NCBI GenBank assembly: GCA_021797675.1
Contig: JAJZZH010000168.1
Coordinates: 1-43,882, forward strand
Direction: 5' to 3'
Source of the DNA: Bacillota bacterium
Lineage (GTDB): Bacteria; Bacillota; Sulfobacillia; Sulfobacillales; Sulfobacillaceae
Length of the DNA: 43,882 bases
The notes beneath the pieces are model-generated. The model saw only the letters and a program-made list of their open reading frames with translations, ran no database searches and was not told the origin of the DNA. Each line of letters starts with the position of its first letter. The first letter of the stretch is position 1. Below, piece by piece: positions 35,385 through 43,882 of this stretch. The position numbers and the translations under genes were made by a program.

Positions 35385-35610
35385 CATTCGCCCTCTGCGG
35401 CCTGCGTCTGGGGTCGAAGTGCTGGCCGGGTTATCCCGGCACCGACTGGGGCCGGTTCGTCGCATCTTTTCAAATCCGGTGGTGAGGGTGTGAGCATGCG
35501 AAAAACGCGCCACGTCATCTGACGGCAAGGGTTGCCAGGCATTTGTCTCAAGGAGTGAGTGTAATCACCAATGGGCTTTCGAAGATGGTTGGAAGCGGAT
35601 GCCCCACGAA

Positions 35611-36503
35611 AGGAGGCGCTTGTCCACGCACGAAAATCACCTGTGGCCGGCCGTGCATTGCTTCGATGTCGCCGTTTTTTTGTCCGACACTCCGTTGCTC
35701 GGCCAGAGATCCGTTTCGTTGTCGCTCCGAAAGCGCGTCACCAACATGCAGGGTTTGAGTTTTACCACTGCATCGCGGGTTCGGGAGAGGTCATCCTAGA
35801 CGGCTAAGCCAATGCCGTACAGGGAGGGAAGGTGTTTGTCTTTGACGGCGGTAAACCCCATGCCTTTCGGTGCTTTGAGGGTACGACGCGTCAAGTCGTC
35901 TATTTCCGGCCGGAGCGATTGCCCATGAGTCATTGTGAGGAGACCGCCGAATTGCTGCAAGTTCTGAGCCAACGGGGGTTCATGACATTCGATGTGACCG
36001 CGAGTGTGTCGCGAGAACGGTAGCTGCTAGGGCATAAGATTGTTCAGGAACAACGGAGTCAACGCTACGGGTACATTGCGTATTGCACCGCCATGCTGGA
36101 ACAAGTGTTAATCATACTGCTAAGGGAAATGAAGGGAGTCGGGCAACCCCAAGCGGTCGCGAACCTGCGCCATCCGACTGTGGTTCGAGCGCAAGACTAC
36201 ATTGATAAGCACTTTGGGCACGATCTCAATGTAGGTGAATTGTCGGAGAGATTTCATGTAAACCGCTCGTATCTGAGCACCTTGTTCAAGCGCAGCACGG
36301 GGATGACCCTTACCGATTATATCCATCACAAACGCGTTGCCGCCGCCAGAGAACTATTAGTGGAAACCTCGGACCCGGTGTGGAAGATCGCCCAGCAGGT
36401 TGGATTTGCGGACGTTACGTACATTGCCCGCATATTCCGGCGGTATACCGGGACGTTGCCGCATGCGGTGCGCTCGAGCAGTTCGCGATCGTCCGTCGTT
36501 TAA
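35611..36503 (+). pseudogene. Decayed AraC-family regulator, paralogue of the gene at 11530
   Basis: The sequence parallels the intact AraC gene from its ribosome site to its C-terminus. The site AAGGAGG (35610-35616) remains, but the start codon is ACG at 35626 where the paralogue has ATG. A frameshift lies between LSDTPLLG and KARHQHAGFEFYHCI. Two in-frame stops follow: ILDG-stop (CAA to TAA, near 35805) and SRER-stop (near 36022). The DNA-binding half (36093-36503) is open and well preserved, with HVNRSYLSTLFKRSTGMT and VGFADVTYIARIFRRYTG. It could still be translated from an internal start as a bare DNA-binding domain. It ends just before the second MITE. Confidence 0.9.
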
Positions 36504-36522
36504 TTCGACACGGTTGCCATGA

Positions 36523-36650
36523 CCAGGAGTTTGTCCATTTATTCGACCGGGAACCGTATGCGTTTCAATAGTTATGGCACATGGTCAATCGCTGGTCCGA
36601 TATGTTGTATTGCAGATGGTCAGGATGTGAAGTTATGGACAGGCTCCTAG
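36523..36650 (-). mobile_element. MITE-like element, copy 2, inverted relative to copy 1
   Basis: The ends are GAGTTTGTCCAT (36527-36538) and ATGGACAGGCTC (36635-36646). CTAG follows on the right (36647-36650), and CCAG, one base off CTAG, stands on the left (36523-36526). At 120 bp it is nearly the same length as copy 1. Its reverse complement shares internal blocks with copy 1, such as TGCAA.ACAA.ATAT, CCATA..ATTG and ATACGGTT..C, in the same order. It begins 20 bp after the stop of the AraC pseudogene. Confidence 0.78.
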
Positions 36651-37501
36651 ACCGGATGGGAACAGTCGTTGGCTGCCCTCTTGCTTGGCGGCTGCGGGTT
36701 GGAACCCCGAAGGTGCATCGTGATCTCCAACGATCCAGAGCTTGTTCCTTCTTTATTTGACAGCAATGGCAATTAATTCATCCTTCAATTTCGAAAGGGG
36801 TTGTTCCTAGTTCGATAACTGAACAGATGAGTGCGGGAACGGATTTGTGGAACGCAGTACTGGAACCGCATAGTCTTCCAGGCTGGGACGAGCGGAATGA
36901 ATACGCAGCGACCCGAAATCCCTCCGAAGTCCCTCCATTCCGCCAGTGCTTACGGGGAACTCGATCGGCAGCGGCCAACTATTTCGAGACTTTCTCGGTC
37001 AAATAAACGGATGCGTGACAGTGGCGCGATGCGCGGTTGGGTTTTGCTTGTCTCGAAACCTTTTGTGCACGCCTTCGGCGTGCGGATTGTCGTAATGGAG
37101 CGCCCGGTGAGTACTGAACAACGGCGCGCCGTCATCATCGCCTTCGTTGAGGCCTGAAGATCCCATGCGATGGCCGATGTCAGGAGTATCGCCGGCAATT
37201 GAGGAGCTAGGCAGCGGTGTCCATGGGATGTTGCAGACAAGCATGGTAATCAGTATTCTTTAGGGCGGAAGCGCGCTGAATCGATGCAGGGGGGGCCATG
37301 TTGTTTCCGTACCCAATCGCGCGATGCAATCGTCGTGGAACCAGGGATCTCTGAGAGGGTTCCGGAACTTCTCAATCGACGGTAGGACATGCGACGGTAC
37401 AGCGGTAGGCGGGAATCTCCGCGCACACCCTGGAACATGGAGACAACCCCGCCAAGGCGACGAGAGAGCATACTTTAACGAAAAGAAGGTGCCGTGCCGA
37501 C
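36651..37501. other. Intergenic region, probable insertion-sequence debris
   Basis: No intact gene is seen. On the minus strand, from about 37150 to 37000, a frame reads ALHYDNPHAEGVHKRFRDK, faintly like the DNPxxE segment of IS3/IS481 integrase-type transposases, but nothing before or after supports it. The last 60 bp must include the promoter or read-through into the hydroxyacid dehydrogenase gene; no clear promoter was found. Confidence 0.35.
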
Positions 37502-38446
37502 GTGGTTGAGATTATTATTGCCGAAATGATGGACGGTATCGGCGTGGAGCGTTTGGCGTCCGCCGGAGCGGTGCATTACGACCCGAAACTCTGGCAGCGC
37601 CCGCAGGAACTGGCAGACCGACTTAAGAATGCGGCGGCTTTGGTGGTTCGTAATCAGACGCAAGTCACCGAAGATTTGCTCGCGCGTGCCCCTCAGCTGA
37701 AGGTGATCGGACGGTTGGGGGTGGGTCTCGACAATATTCAGGTTGCGGCAGCCAAGCGGCGCGGAATTTCGGTGGTGACGGCGCAGGGAGCCAATGCCGT
37801 GGCCGTCGCGGAATATGTATTTGCTTGCCTTCTGCGTTTTACGCGGGATTTGGACGCCGTCAACCAAAGTGTCCGCCGAGGAGAATGGAATCGCACCCTG
37901 GGGGGCTCGGAACTCTTTGGCAAGACATTGGGATTAATTGGACTCGGCGACATTGGGCAACGAATCGCCCTGCGCGCGCGTTGCTTTGGCATGGTGGTGA
38001 TCGCCTACGATCCGTGGCAACTGGCAACCCGCTTGGCCAGCGCAGAACTTGGGGTACGCTTGCTGCCTGTGGAAGACGTCTACCAATCCTCCGACTTTAT
38101 CAGTGTGCATGTGCCGTTGACCGAGGCGACGCGGAACCTGATTGACGCTACGGCTATTGCTCGCATGAAGGCAGGCGCCTATTTGATTAACACCGCCCGC
38201 GGCGGCGTCGTCGACGAAGGCGCCTTGTTGCATGCTATTCATCAGGGAAGGCTCGGCGGGGCGGCACTGGATGTTCGCCTGCAAGAACCTTCTGGGGAGG
38301 ATGACCCCCTCGCGGCCGAGCCCAAGATTCTGCGGACTCCCCATATTGCGGGGCTCACTGCGGAAGCTGGTGTGCGCACGGCGGAGATGGTCGCTGACGA
38401 TGTGGTACGCGTGCTCGCCGGTGAAAGTCCGTTAGCCTCGGTGTAG
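37502..38446 (+). CDS. D-isomer-specific 2-hydroxyacid dehydrogenase
   Basis: This 314-aa NAD-dependent dehydrogenase has the Rossmann motif GLGDIG (148-153 region) with D170 at the end of the second strand. Its catalytic trio is R233 in TARGGVVDE, E262 in LQEPSGEDDPL and H281 in TPHIAGLT. The best general match is the phosphoglycerate dehydrogenase / sulfolactate dehydrogenase branch, shorter than serA proteins that carry ACT domains. It would oxidise or reduce a D-2-hydroxyacid, such as D-lactate, glycerate or a sugar acid. The GTG at 37502 is used; the AGAAGGTG site is rather far upstream (about 11 bp). The role of a D-lactate-forming or -using enzyme would complement LarA, but this is inference. 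Confidence 0.88.
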   Translation: MVEIIIAEMMDGIGVERLASAGAVHYDPKLWQRPQELADRLKNAAALVVRNQTQVTEDLLARAPQLKVIGRLGVGLDNIQVAAAKRRGISVVTAQGANAVAVAEYVFACLLRFTRDLDAVNQSVRRGEWNRTLGGSELFGKTLGLIGLGDIGQRIALRARCFGMVVIAYDPWQLATRLASAELGVRLLPVEDVYQSSDFISVHVPLTEATRNLIDATAIARMKAGAYLINTARGGVVDEGALLHAIHQGRLGGAALDVRLQEPSGEDDPLAAEPKILRTPHIAGLTAEAGVRTAEMVADDVVRVLAGESPLASV

Positions 38447-38454
38447 GACTATCC

Positions 38455-38470
38455 CCTGCGTGGCCGCAGG
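38455..38470. terminator. Small hairpin between convergent genes
   Basis: CCTGCG-TGGC-CGCAGG stands between the plus-strand dehydrogenase stop (38446) and the minus-strand gene end (38489). It is symmetric, so it could serve either side. No T-run follows on either strand, so strength is doubtful. Confidence 0.35.
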
Positions 38471-38488
38471 ACGCTTCATACCCGACGA

Positions 38489-41400
38489 CTACGGACGGGG
38501 AACGACCGCGACCTTCAGGGTCTGGGTTTGCACTTGCTGGGGGTTTGCGGTAACCGTAACGATTACCGTGTACGAACCCGCACGGGTTGGAGTGCCCGTT
38601 ACCGTCCCATTTTGCGGGTTGAGCGACAAACCGGAGGGCAAGGCCGATCCCGAAGCAGGGGCCCACGACCATCGATACGTCCCGTCACCACCAATGGCAA
38701 ACAAATTGGCAAAATAGGGGGTGCCCTGGATGGCTGGGGGCACCACGGGTGTCACGATGTGCAAGGGCAGGGTGTTGGATGGTTGCAACGTCACGTTACT
38801 GAACCGAAGCAGGGCAGTGCCGCCCAAACCATCGGTCACCGCGACCTGACCGTTGTAAATTCCGGGAACCATCGGCGAGCTTCCCGTGCTGGCCACGAGT
38901 GTCGTGTGGTGAGATCCGGTGGCGAAGGTCGTGAACTTGACCGGATTGGCGGGACTTTGTACCACGGACCAGACGTCGTTCGACGCCGGATCACCTCCCA
39001 CCGCCACCAGATGCATGGTGATGGGCATGTTCGGCGTCAAAATGGCGGAGCTTACACGATTCGTCGGCGTGCTGGACACGGCCCCGCGCAGCGTGGCAGC
39101 CCGGGAATTCAGGCTTCCCGCCGTGGGCATACTGGTCAAAGACCACGAGAGAGTTCCCGAAATGTCCGGAACTATACGTAAACGCGGATAAAGCACAAAC
39201 GGCTTGGCGTCGTCTTGAGTTCCAGCAGCCAAAACGGCGTGCGCCCCCAATTGATCGGTGACCACCAAAGCCACGGTCTCCTGGCAAGGGTTGGCTCCCA
39301 ACCCATCGCATCCTGCCGCGCCGCTCGGGATGCCGGATATATGGCCGGTTTGAGGATTGACCGTGAGGCCGGACGGGAGCGGCGCCATGGGCAACACCCT
39401 CCAAACGTATGGCCCCACCCCGCCGCTGACGACCGGGCTGAAGGAATAGGGGACTCCGATCTCTGCAGGCGGGAACACGCCAGCACAAGCTTCAGCCGTA
39501 TATCCGTATAGCGTGACGGTTTTGCATCCGGGCGGCCTGAGAACTCCTTGGGTGAACGTCAACCGGCGAACCACATGCACCGTGACTCGAGTGTGCACCG
39601 TCTGACCCTCGCTATCGGTTGCCGTGAGGGTCAGGGACGACCATCGTGCCGTGGTGGGGGTGCCCCGTATCGACCCACTTGGGGTGAGGGACAGGCCGCG
39701 CGGGAGGGTTCCCCGCGTAATCGACCAGGCATAGGGCAGAATGCCGCCCGTCGCCGTCGCTTGGATATTCACCGGCGCCCCCTCTTCCGCGGATACCAGG
39801 GAAGGTCCGGTAATCCGCATGGCGGTCGCGACCATCAGGGTCAGGAAGCGCGTCGCGGTCTTCCCATGGGCATCCGTAACGGCCACGGGGGCACACCAGG
39901 AATGGCCGGCCGTTCTGGCTCCCGGCCTCCCTGACAAGACACCCTCGGGGCTCAGATTCAGCCACGCAGGAACGTTGCAACCGGAAACTGCGGTCCAATG
40001 ATAATGATAAGGGGGACTCCCGCCCCCGGCGACCAAGACTTGGTGGTACGTGGTGCCGGGATCCGCCAAGGGCAGGTGTTGCGTCACGATGGCCACGGCC
40101 ACGGGGAGCGTCAACGAGGCTGCTGGACTGGTTTCGCCCCAGCGATCGGTAGCCGCCACGGTGAAGGTGTGGGTCACAGCAGATGCCGTGGGCGTACCCG
40201 AAATGTTTCCGGTGGAGGGATTGAGCGAGATTCCCGCCGGCAATTTCCCGGCCACCACCGCCCAACGGTACGGGGCAGAGCCGTCGTGGGCCGACAAGGG
40301 TGCCTGGTATCCTTGACCGATGGTCGCGGAAGGCAGGGAGGTGGTCGTGACTCTGGGCGGAGGCGACACGACGATGGTCAAGACGGCCTGGCTTTGCGCC
40401 GGAACGGGAACACCAGCGCGATGAGAACGAGCCGCCACGGCAAGCGTGAACGTGTACCGGCGGGGCCTGGACCGATAGGCCCCCTGCGGAGCCGTGGGCG
40501 TTCCGGAAATCTGGCGTGTCTTGGGGTTAAAGTGCAACCCAGAGGGCAATGCTCCGGAGATCAGCGACACCGTATAGGGTCCCCCGTTCCCGCCGCCCGC
40601 TTGGACGTGATAGTGGTAAGGCACTCCCCAGTCCGCTCCGGGAGCCGGGCCGGACACCAAAGCCACCGGCACGCCGACTGCAAACCTGTGGGACCAGGTC
40701 CCGCCTGCGCCATCGGTCACGCGGACCGTGATGAACGCGCTGGTGGCCGTCGCAGTGGGGGTACCGGTAATGGCAATCTGACTTGCCCACGACTGCCCCG
40801 TGACCGCCACCGAATGCGTAGAAAGCCCAGTCGGCAACCTTCCGGTTACAGTCCAGTGAAAAGGGGGAACCCCCGTTTTTGCCGTTACCCCCAAGAGGCT
40901 CGAATAGGCCCGCCCGATGGGTGCCAGCGCAGGCACTGAGGTGTGGACGCAGAGGGCTGGATAGACCGTGAGGCTCAAGGCATGAGGTGGGAAGGACTCG
41001 GCGCCGACAGGCTGCAACGCGTCCGAAACCGCGAAAGTAGGCACATATTGCCAGTTCTCCCCGGCACTGGCGCATCCGGCGTGACCCGTAGGCACTCCAC
41101 GAATTACGCCCGTCACCGGATTAAGATGCAATCCTGGCGGCAGACTGGTGCTTTGTAAGGCCCAGGCATAGGGTTTAACCCCGTATTTAGCTTGTAAGAC
41201 GCCGTGATAGGGCGCACCGATTTCGGCGGGAGGGAGACTGGAGGTTACCCATGTCAGCGGGCGATGCACCACCAGGGTATAGTCGGGTGCGCTGATTAGT
41301 CCCGGCGATGTCCCCGTCACGCCGTTTCCATCCTTTGCCCAAACCGCGAAACAATATCTGCCGGGCTGCGCAGGGGTTCCTTCGAGCACACCGTTGGGCG

Positions 41401-43219
41401 AGAACGTGATGCCGCCCGGGAGCGTTCCGAAGCAAGCTCCCCAATGCCATTGGTAGGGAGCGACGCCACCGGATAAGTCAAATGTCACCGGATGATAATA
41501 TTGCCCTTGCTCAGCGGGGGGCAAGGTCGTGGTGTTGCCAGCAAGCGGTCCGGCACTGGTACCGGTCAGGGTTGGACGGGGCTTCACAATGATCTCCTGG
41601 TCATCCAGGTATCCTTGGCCTCCGACGCTGTCGGTGACCTGCAACGCATACCGGTAGGTACCGGCGTGGGTTGGGGTGCCCATAACCCAGGCCACGCCGC
41701 CGGGCCCAGGTTGCAATCGCATGCCAGGTGGAACCCGTCCCTGGGCGACGACCCACTGCGTGTACGGCGGCGTGCCGCCGATCGCGGTCACCGCCTGAAT
41801 ATAGGGAACGCCTACCTCCGCATAAGCCTGGGAAATCGGGTTCACCACATAAGTGGGGGCGGGATTCACCGAAGCCGTTACCGCAGCATCAAAGCGTTGA
41901 TTTTGGGTGTCGATAGCCTGCAACGTGAAATGATAGGGGCCCACGGTCGATGGGGTCCCCGTCAACAAAAATCCGGTGCCGGACGAATCCAGACTGAGTG
42001 ATAGACCTGGGGGGAGCTTTCCCTGGGTGACCTGGAGCCCGGTAATGGTCGTGTATCCGCTCCAGGGAAAGGAAGTATCGGACCGGCAAGCCTGGCCGAC
42101 GTCGCACGGTTTGGCGCTGACCGGCGCGGGAGACTGGTAAGATTCGGTGACTTGGACCGAAACCAGGGCATTCAGCGCATGCACCTCCGTGCCCGCTCCC
42201 GAATCGACCGCGTAAATTTTCGGATCGAATTCGATCAAAAGACTGTTACCCCCATCCAACGTGCCCGACCAGGTGATGGTTTCCGTATTGTGACTGGGCC
42301 ATTGCGACACGATGCCTTGGATGGAGCTGGCATTTCCCACTTGATCCATCAAGGTGGTAAAGGCACGGGCAGCCAAGGGATCGGCTTCCGTGGCATCCAC
42401 CACGGGAATCGACACCCCCAAACTGTTAAGGCACGAAGTGAGGGTTTGCCTCTTTTGCGTCGGCAGATTGGCCAACCCGACCGAGGAGTTGAGATAGGTC
42501 GGGGCACAACTGACCCCGACCCCACTCAGTCCACCAGCCATGTCTTCCAGGGAAATGGTCGCGCTCACCGACACGTGGGAAGCGACCCCCGGGGGAGCTT
42601 GGCTGGAATACAGTGTGCCCAGCCAGTCGTTGGCTTCCGCCGTGGCCACGCCGAAAGCCGCCGTCCCCAGCGATAATGCTCCCTCGGCGGGGTTGATTCC
42701 CCCGACTCCCGCCGAGGCTACTCCGGAGCAGACTGTCACTCCATACGAGGAGACACAAGGGACGTCAACATGGGTCGATAAAGGGCCCGCGATGTTGAAA
42801 GGATTGGCAAAGGCGCCATACGTGGTGATCACGTGGGGATCTGTCCCCACCTGATAAATACGGGATCGCAGCGGACGGATGTGCAACCCGGGGCGCGTCA
42901 TCTTCCTCACGTTTAGTGGATCAAAATGGCGTTGGGGAACGATTTTGGCGGTGAAATGATCTTCAGCGACCGCGAGCCTCCTCAACACGCGATCGCGTTG
43001 AGGAGCAGTTAAATGACGCCAAGCGAATCGGTTGCTGACCGCCAAGTGCGGGCCTATGATATGGAGTGACGGGCGAAGATAGTCTGCCCGAGACGCCACG
43101 GATGACACGCTAGGTGGCCATTCGAAGGCCAAAATGCCCGCCGTGATCGCTATCGTGAGAAGTACCCATGCCGTCCCAAGCTTTTTCATGGCCCGCAGAT
43201 AATCCCATGCCCGTTTCAT
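38489..43219 (-). CDS. Giant membrane-anchored or secreted protein with tandem Ig-like (He_PIG) repeats
   Basis: This protein of about 1576 aa has one N-terminal hydrophobic segment (KLGTAWVLLTIAITAGILAF), a signal peptide or anchor. An unrecognised beta-rich domain follows to about residue 390, with a few cysteines (VPCVSSYGVTVC, SCAPTYLN, TSCLNSLG). Then come about 11-12 putative Ig repeats of the form GGxxPYxWxV...LPxGLxLxPxTGxIxGTPT..G.Y.F.V.VTD. Such repeats build extended cell-surface stalks that often bind sugars or other cells. The ATG at 43219 is chosen; GGAGGAGG lies 12 bp upstream, while a TTG at 43228 would be only 3 bp from it. A promoter is seen at 43301-43329. Confidence 0.85.
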   Translation of the reverse strand: MKRAWDYLRAMKKLGTAWVLLTIAITAGILAFEWPPSVSSVASRADYLRPSLHIIGPHLAVSNRFAWRHLTAPQRDRVLRRLAVAEDHFTAKIVPQRHFDPLNVRKMTRPGLHIRPLRSRIYQVGTDPHVITTYGAFANPFNIAGPLSTHVDVPCVSSYGVTVCSGVASAGVGGINPAEGALSLGTAAFGVATAEANDWLGTLYSSQAPPGVASHVSVSATISLEDMAGGLSGVGVSCAPTYLNSSVGLANLPTQKRQTLTSCLNSLGVSIPVVDATEADPLAARAFTTLMDQVGNASSIQGIVSQWPSHNTETITWSGTLDGGNSLLIEFDPKIYAVDSGAGTEVHALNALVSVQVTESYQSPAPVSAKPCDVGQACRSDTSFPWSGYTTITGLQVTQGKLPPGLSLSLDSSGTGFLLTGTPSTVGPYHFTLQAIDTQNQRFDAAVTASVNPAPTYVVNPISQAYAEVGVPYIQAVTAIGGTPPYTQWVVAQGRVPPGMRLQPGPGGVAWVMGTPTHAGTYRYALQVTDSVGGQGYLDDQEIIVKPRPTLTGTSAGPLAGNTTTLPPAEQGQYYHPVTFDLSGGVAPYQWHWGACFGTLPGGITFSPNGVLEGTPAQPGRYCFAVWAKDGNGVTGTSPGLISAPDYTLVVHRPLTWVTSSLPPAEIGAPYHGVLQAKYGVKPYAWALQSTSLPPGLHLNPVTGVIRGVPTGHAGCASAGENWQYVPTFAVSDALQPVGAESFPPHALSLTVYPALCVHTSVPALAPIGRAYSSLLGVTAKTGVPPFHWTVTGRLPTGLSTHSVAVTGQSWASQIAITGTPTATATSAFITVRVTDGAGGTWSHRFAVGVPVALVSGPAPGADWGVPYHYHVQAGGGNGGPYTVSLISGALPSGLHFNPKTRQISGTPTAPQGAYRSRPRRYTFTLAVAARSHRAGVPVPAQSQAVLTIVVSPPPRVTTTSLPSATIGQGYQAPLSAHDGSAPYRWAVVAGKLPAGISLNPSTGNISGTPTASAVTHTFTVAATDRWGETSPAASLTLPVAVAIVTQHLPLADPGTTYHQVLVAGGGSPPYHYHWTAVSGCNVPAWLNLSPEGVLSGRPGARTAGHSWCAPVAVTDAHGKTATRFLTLMVATAMRITGPSLVSAEEGAPVNIQATATGGILPYAWSITRGTLPRGLSLTPSGSIRGTPTTARWSSLTLTATDSEGQTVHTRVTVHVVRRLTFTQGVLRPPGCKTVTLYGYTAEACAGVFPPAEIGVPYSFSPVVSGGVGPYVWRVLPMAPLPSGLTVNPQTGHISGIPSGAAGCDGLGANPCQETVALVVTDQLGAHAVLAAGTQDDAKPFVLYPRLRIVPDISGTLSWSLTSMPTAGSLNSRAATLRGAVSSTPTNRVSSAILTPNMPITMHLVAVGGDPASNDVWSVVQSPANPVKFTTFATGSHHTTLVASTGSSPMVPGIYNGQVAVTDGLGGTALLRFSNVTLQPSNTLPLHIVTPVVPPAIQGTPYFANLFAIGGDGTYRWSWAPASGSALPSGLSLNPQNGTVTGTPTRAGSYTVIVTVTANPQQVQTQTLKVAVVPRP

Positions 43220-43300
43220 ACTCTGCAACGGCCTCCTCCGTCACGCTCTGTAAAGTCCGCCATGTCCGACAATTCCGTCTAGTACATCTATTAAAATAAC

Positions 43301-43329
43301 AGTATACTCGAAACAAACGATGCCAACAA
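43301..43329 (-). promoter_or_regulatory. Probable sigma-A promoter of the Ig-repeat gene
   Basis: Read on the minus strand, TTGTTG (43329-43324) and TATACT (43306-43301) are 17 bp apart and lie about 80 bp before the chosen start. The -10 box is close to consensus. Confidence 0.5.
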
Positions 43330-43794
43330 TAGCGTTAAACGACTTTTGGCTAGAAGTGCAGGAACAACGAATTGCCGAATGGAAGGGACCCCAGGACGAT
43401 TTGGAACGGGTTTTCCAGGACCGTCTTGAGCATGGTGTCAGCCGGCGCAAGGAGGTGGGGGTATTGGCGCTGGGCGCGTGGCCAAGAAAATCTTTCATGT
43501 AGGACAGCGGCCTTCTCAGCGCGGTACCGAGGTATCGCACGCGGGCGGCGAAGACGTTGGCGATGCCCCCGCAAGGGCACGTCCGGGCAATGTCTCGCGC
43601 CGTTGCGGCTCAGAAACCGGGCGACGGGATCGCTGTTCTCGCACCCACGAATTCAACCGGTGGGCGGAAAACTATGCCGGAAAAATCCCAACGTTTGGAG
43701 TTTATTTTGGATTTGGATAACGGGAATCGTGTCTGCGCACGCGGTTTTCGTAGATGGCGACCAACAGGGCACCGAGACATCCATCCGTCCCAGG
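43330..43794. other. Right-border intergenic stretch, no gene supported
   Basis: Short open frames occur on both strands, for example a 60-aa plus-strand frame from 43320 with FWLEVQEQRIAEWKGPQDDLE, but no ribosome site precedes it and its family is not recognised. It may be the remains of a gene or insertion sequence broken by frameshifts. Confidence 0.35.
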
Positions 43795-43882
43795 CTAGGA
43801 GCTTGTCCATTTATTACCTAGAGTGGATAAATATTCAAAGCTTGTGCAAGAATATCACCCGCTTGGTAGGCTGAACTCTGCG
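43795..43882 (+). mobile_element. Left end of a third MITE/IS-type element, cut by the window
   Basis: CTAG (43795-43798) followed by GAGCTTGTCCAT (43799-43810) is identical to the target site and left inverted repeat of the element at 10460. Beyond the first 12-15 bases the interior does not obviously match either MITE copy. It may therefore be a different-length derivative or the parent insertion sequence continuing past the window. Confidence 0.6.

Noticed and set aside
36990-37160. IS3/IS481-type integrase remnant on the minus strand
   Set aside because: Only a DNPHAE-like string supports it and the flanking sequence shows no DDE context, so it is mentioned only in the region note.
39998-40939. 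Plus-strand open frame of 313 codons
   Set aside because: It lies opposite the Ig-repeat gene and its Gly/Arg-rich translation mirrors the repeats. There is no start signal.
38489-43219. Ig repeats as a DNA-level tandem repeat
   Set aside because: The repeats are clear in the protein but the nucleotide units have diverged too far and differ in length, so no DNA repeat feature is justified.
1-43882. CRISPR array, tRNA or rRNA genes
   Set aside because: No regularly spaced repeats, tRNA cloverleaf or rRNA segment was recognised on either strand by eye.

Overview
The window looks like chromosomal DNA from a moderately GC-rich Gram-positive bacterium. A Sulfobacillus-like or related acidophilic Firmicute is my inference, not something the sequence proves. 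The reasons are strong AGGAGG-type ribosome binding sites, several GTG starts, an M-box (ykoK) magnesium riboswitch, an LplB/LplC-type sugar transporter without its own ATPase, and very large secreted repeat proteins. The backbone is littered with mobile-element debris: an IS200/IS605-like right end at the left border, an IS66 transposase fragment, degraded coding remnants, and two copies of a ~120-bp MITE-like element.

Layout. Positions 1-110 are the tail of an IS605-type element. A histidine phosphatase (330-887) follows. Next comes a complete regulatory unit: promoter, M-box, terminator and a hairpin over the ribosome binding site, in front of an NRAMP-related transporter (1510-2853) and a small one-helix membrane protein (2943-3125). 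A LarA-type nickel racemase follows (3682-4965). A 1512-aa secreted beta-helix protein runs on the minus strand (5705-10243).

From about 10.5 to 36.6 kb lies a sugar and sugar-acid utilisation region. It begins with a MITE and an AraC regulator and ends with a decayed AraC paralogue and a second MITE in inverted orientation. Inside are: two RraA-like proteins; a CUT1 sugar transporter (two permeases plus binding protein); two aldo/keto reductases; an amidohydrolase-type sugar lactonase; a 665-aa protein of unknown function; a binding-protein-like protein without an export signal; a GH29 alpha-L-fucosidase; an HD-like protein; a creatininase-family protein; an SDR dehydrogenase; an IclR regulator; a D-galactonate-dehydratase-type enolase; and a DapA-type aldolase. 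A 2-hydroxyacid dehydrogenase (37502-38446) follows the second MITE. A 1576-aa membrane-anchored or secreted protein with about 11-12 Ig-like repeats (38489-43219, minus) fills the right end, where another MITE-type end sits at the border.

Working model (inference): fucosylated or galactosylated oligosaccharides enter through the ABC transporter and are cut inside the cell by the GH29 enzyme. The free sugar is oxidised by an aldo/keto reductase, the lactone is opened by the amidohydrolase, the aldonate is dehydrated by the enolase, and the 2-keto-3-deoxy acid is either cleaved by the DapA-type aldolase or oxidised by the SDR. Lactate or a similar hydroxyacid could then be handled by LarA and the hydroxyacid dehydrogenase. 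This is a non-phosphorylative L-fucose/D-galactose route. The roles of the 665-aa protein, the signal-less binding protein and the two RraA proteins are the open questions.
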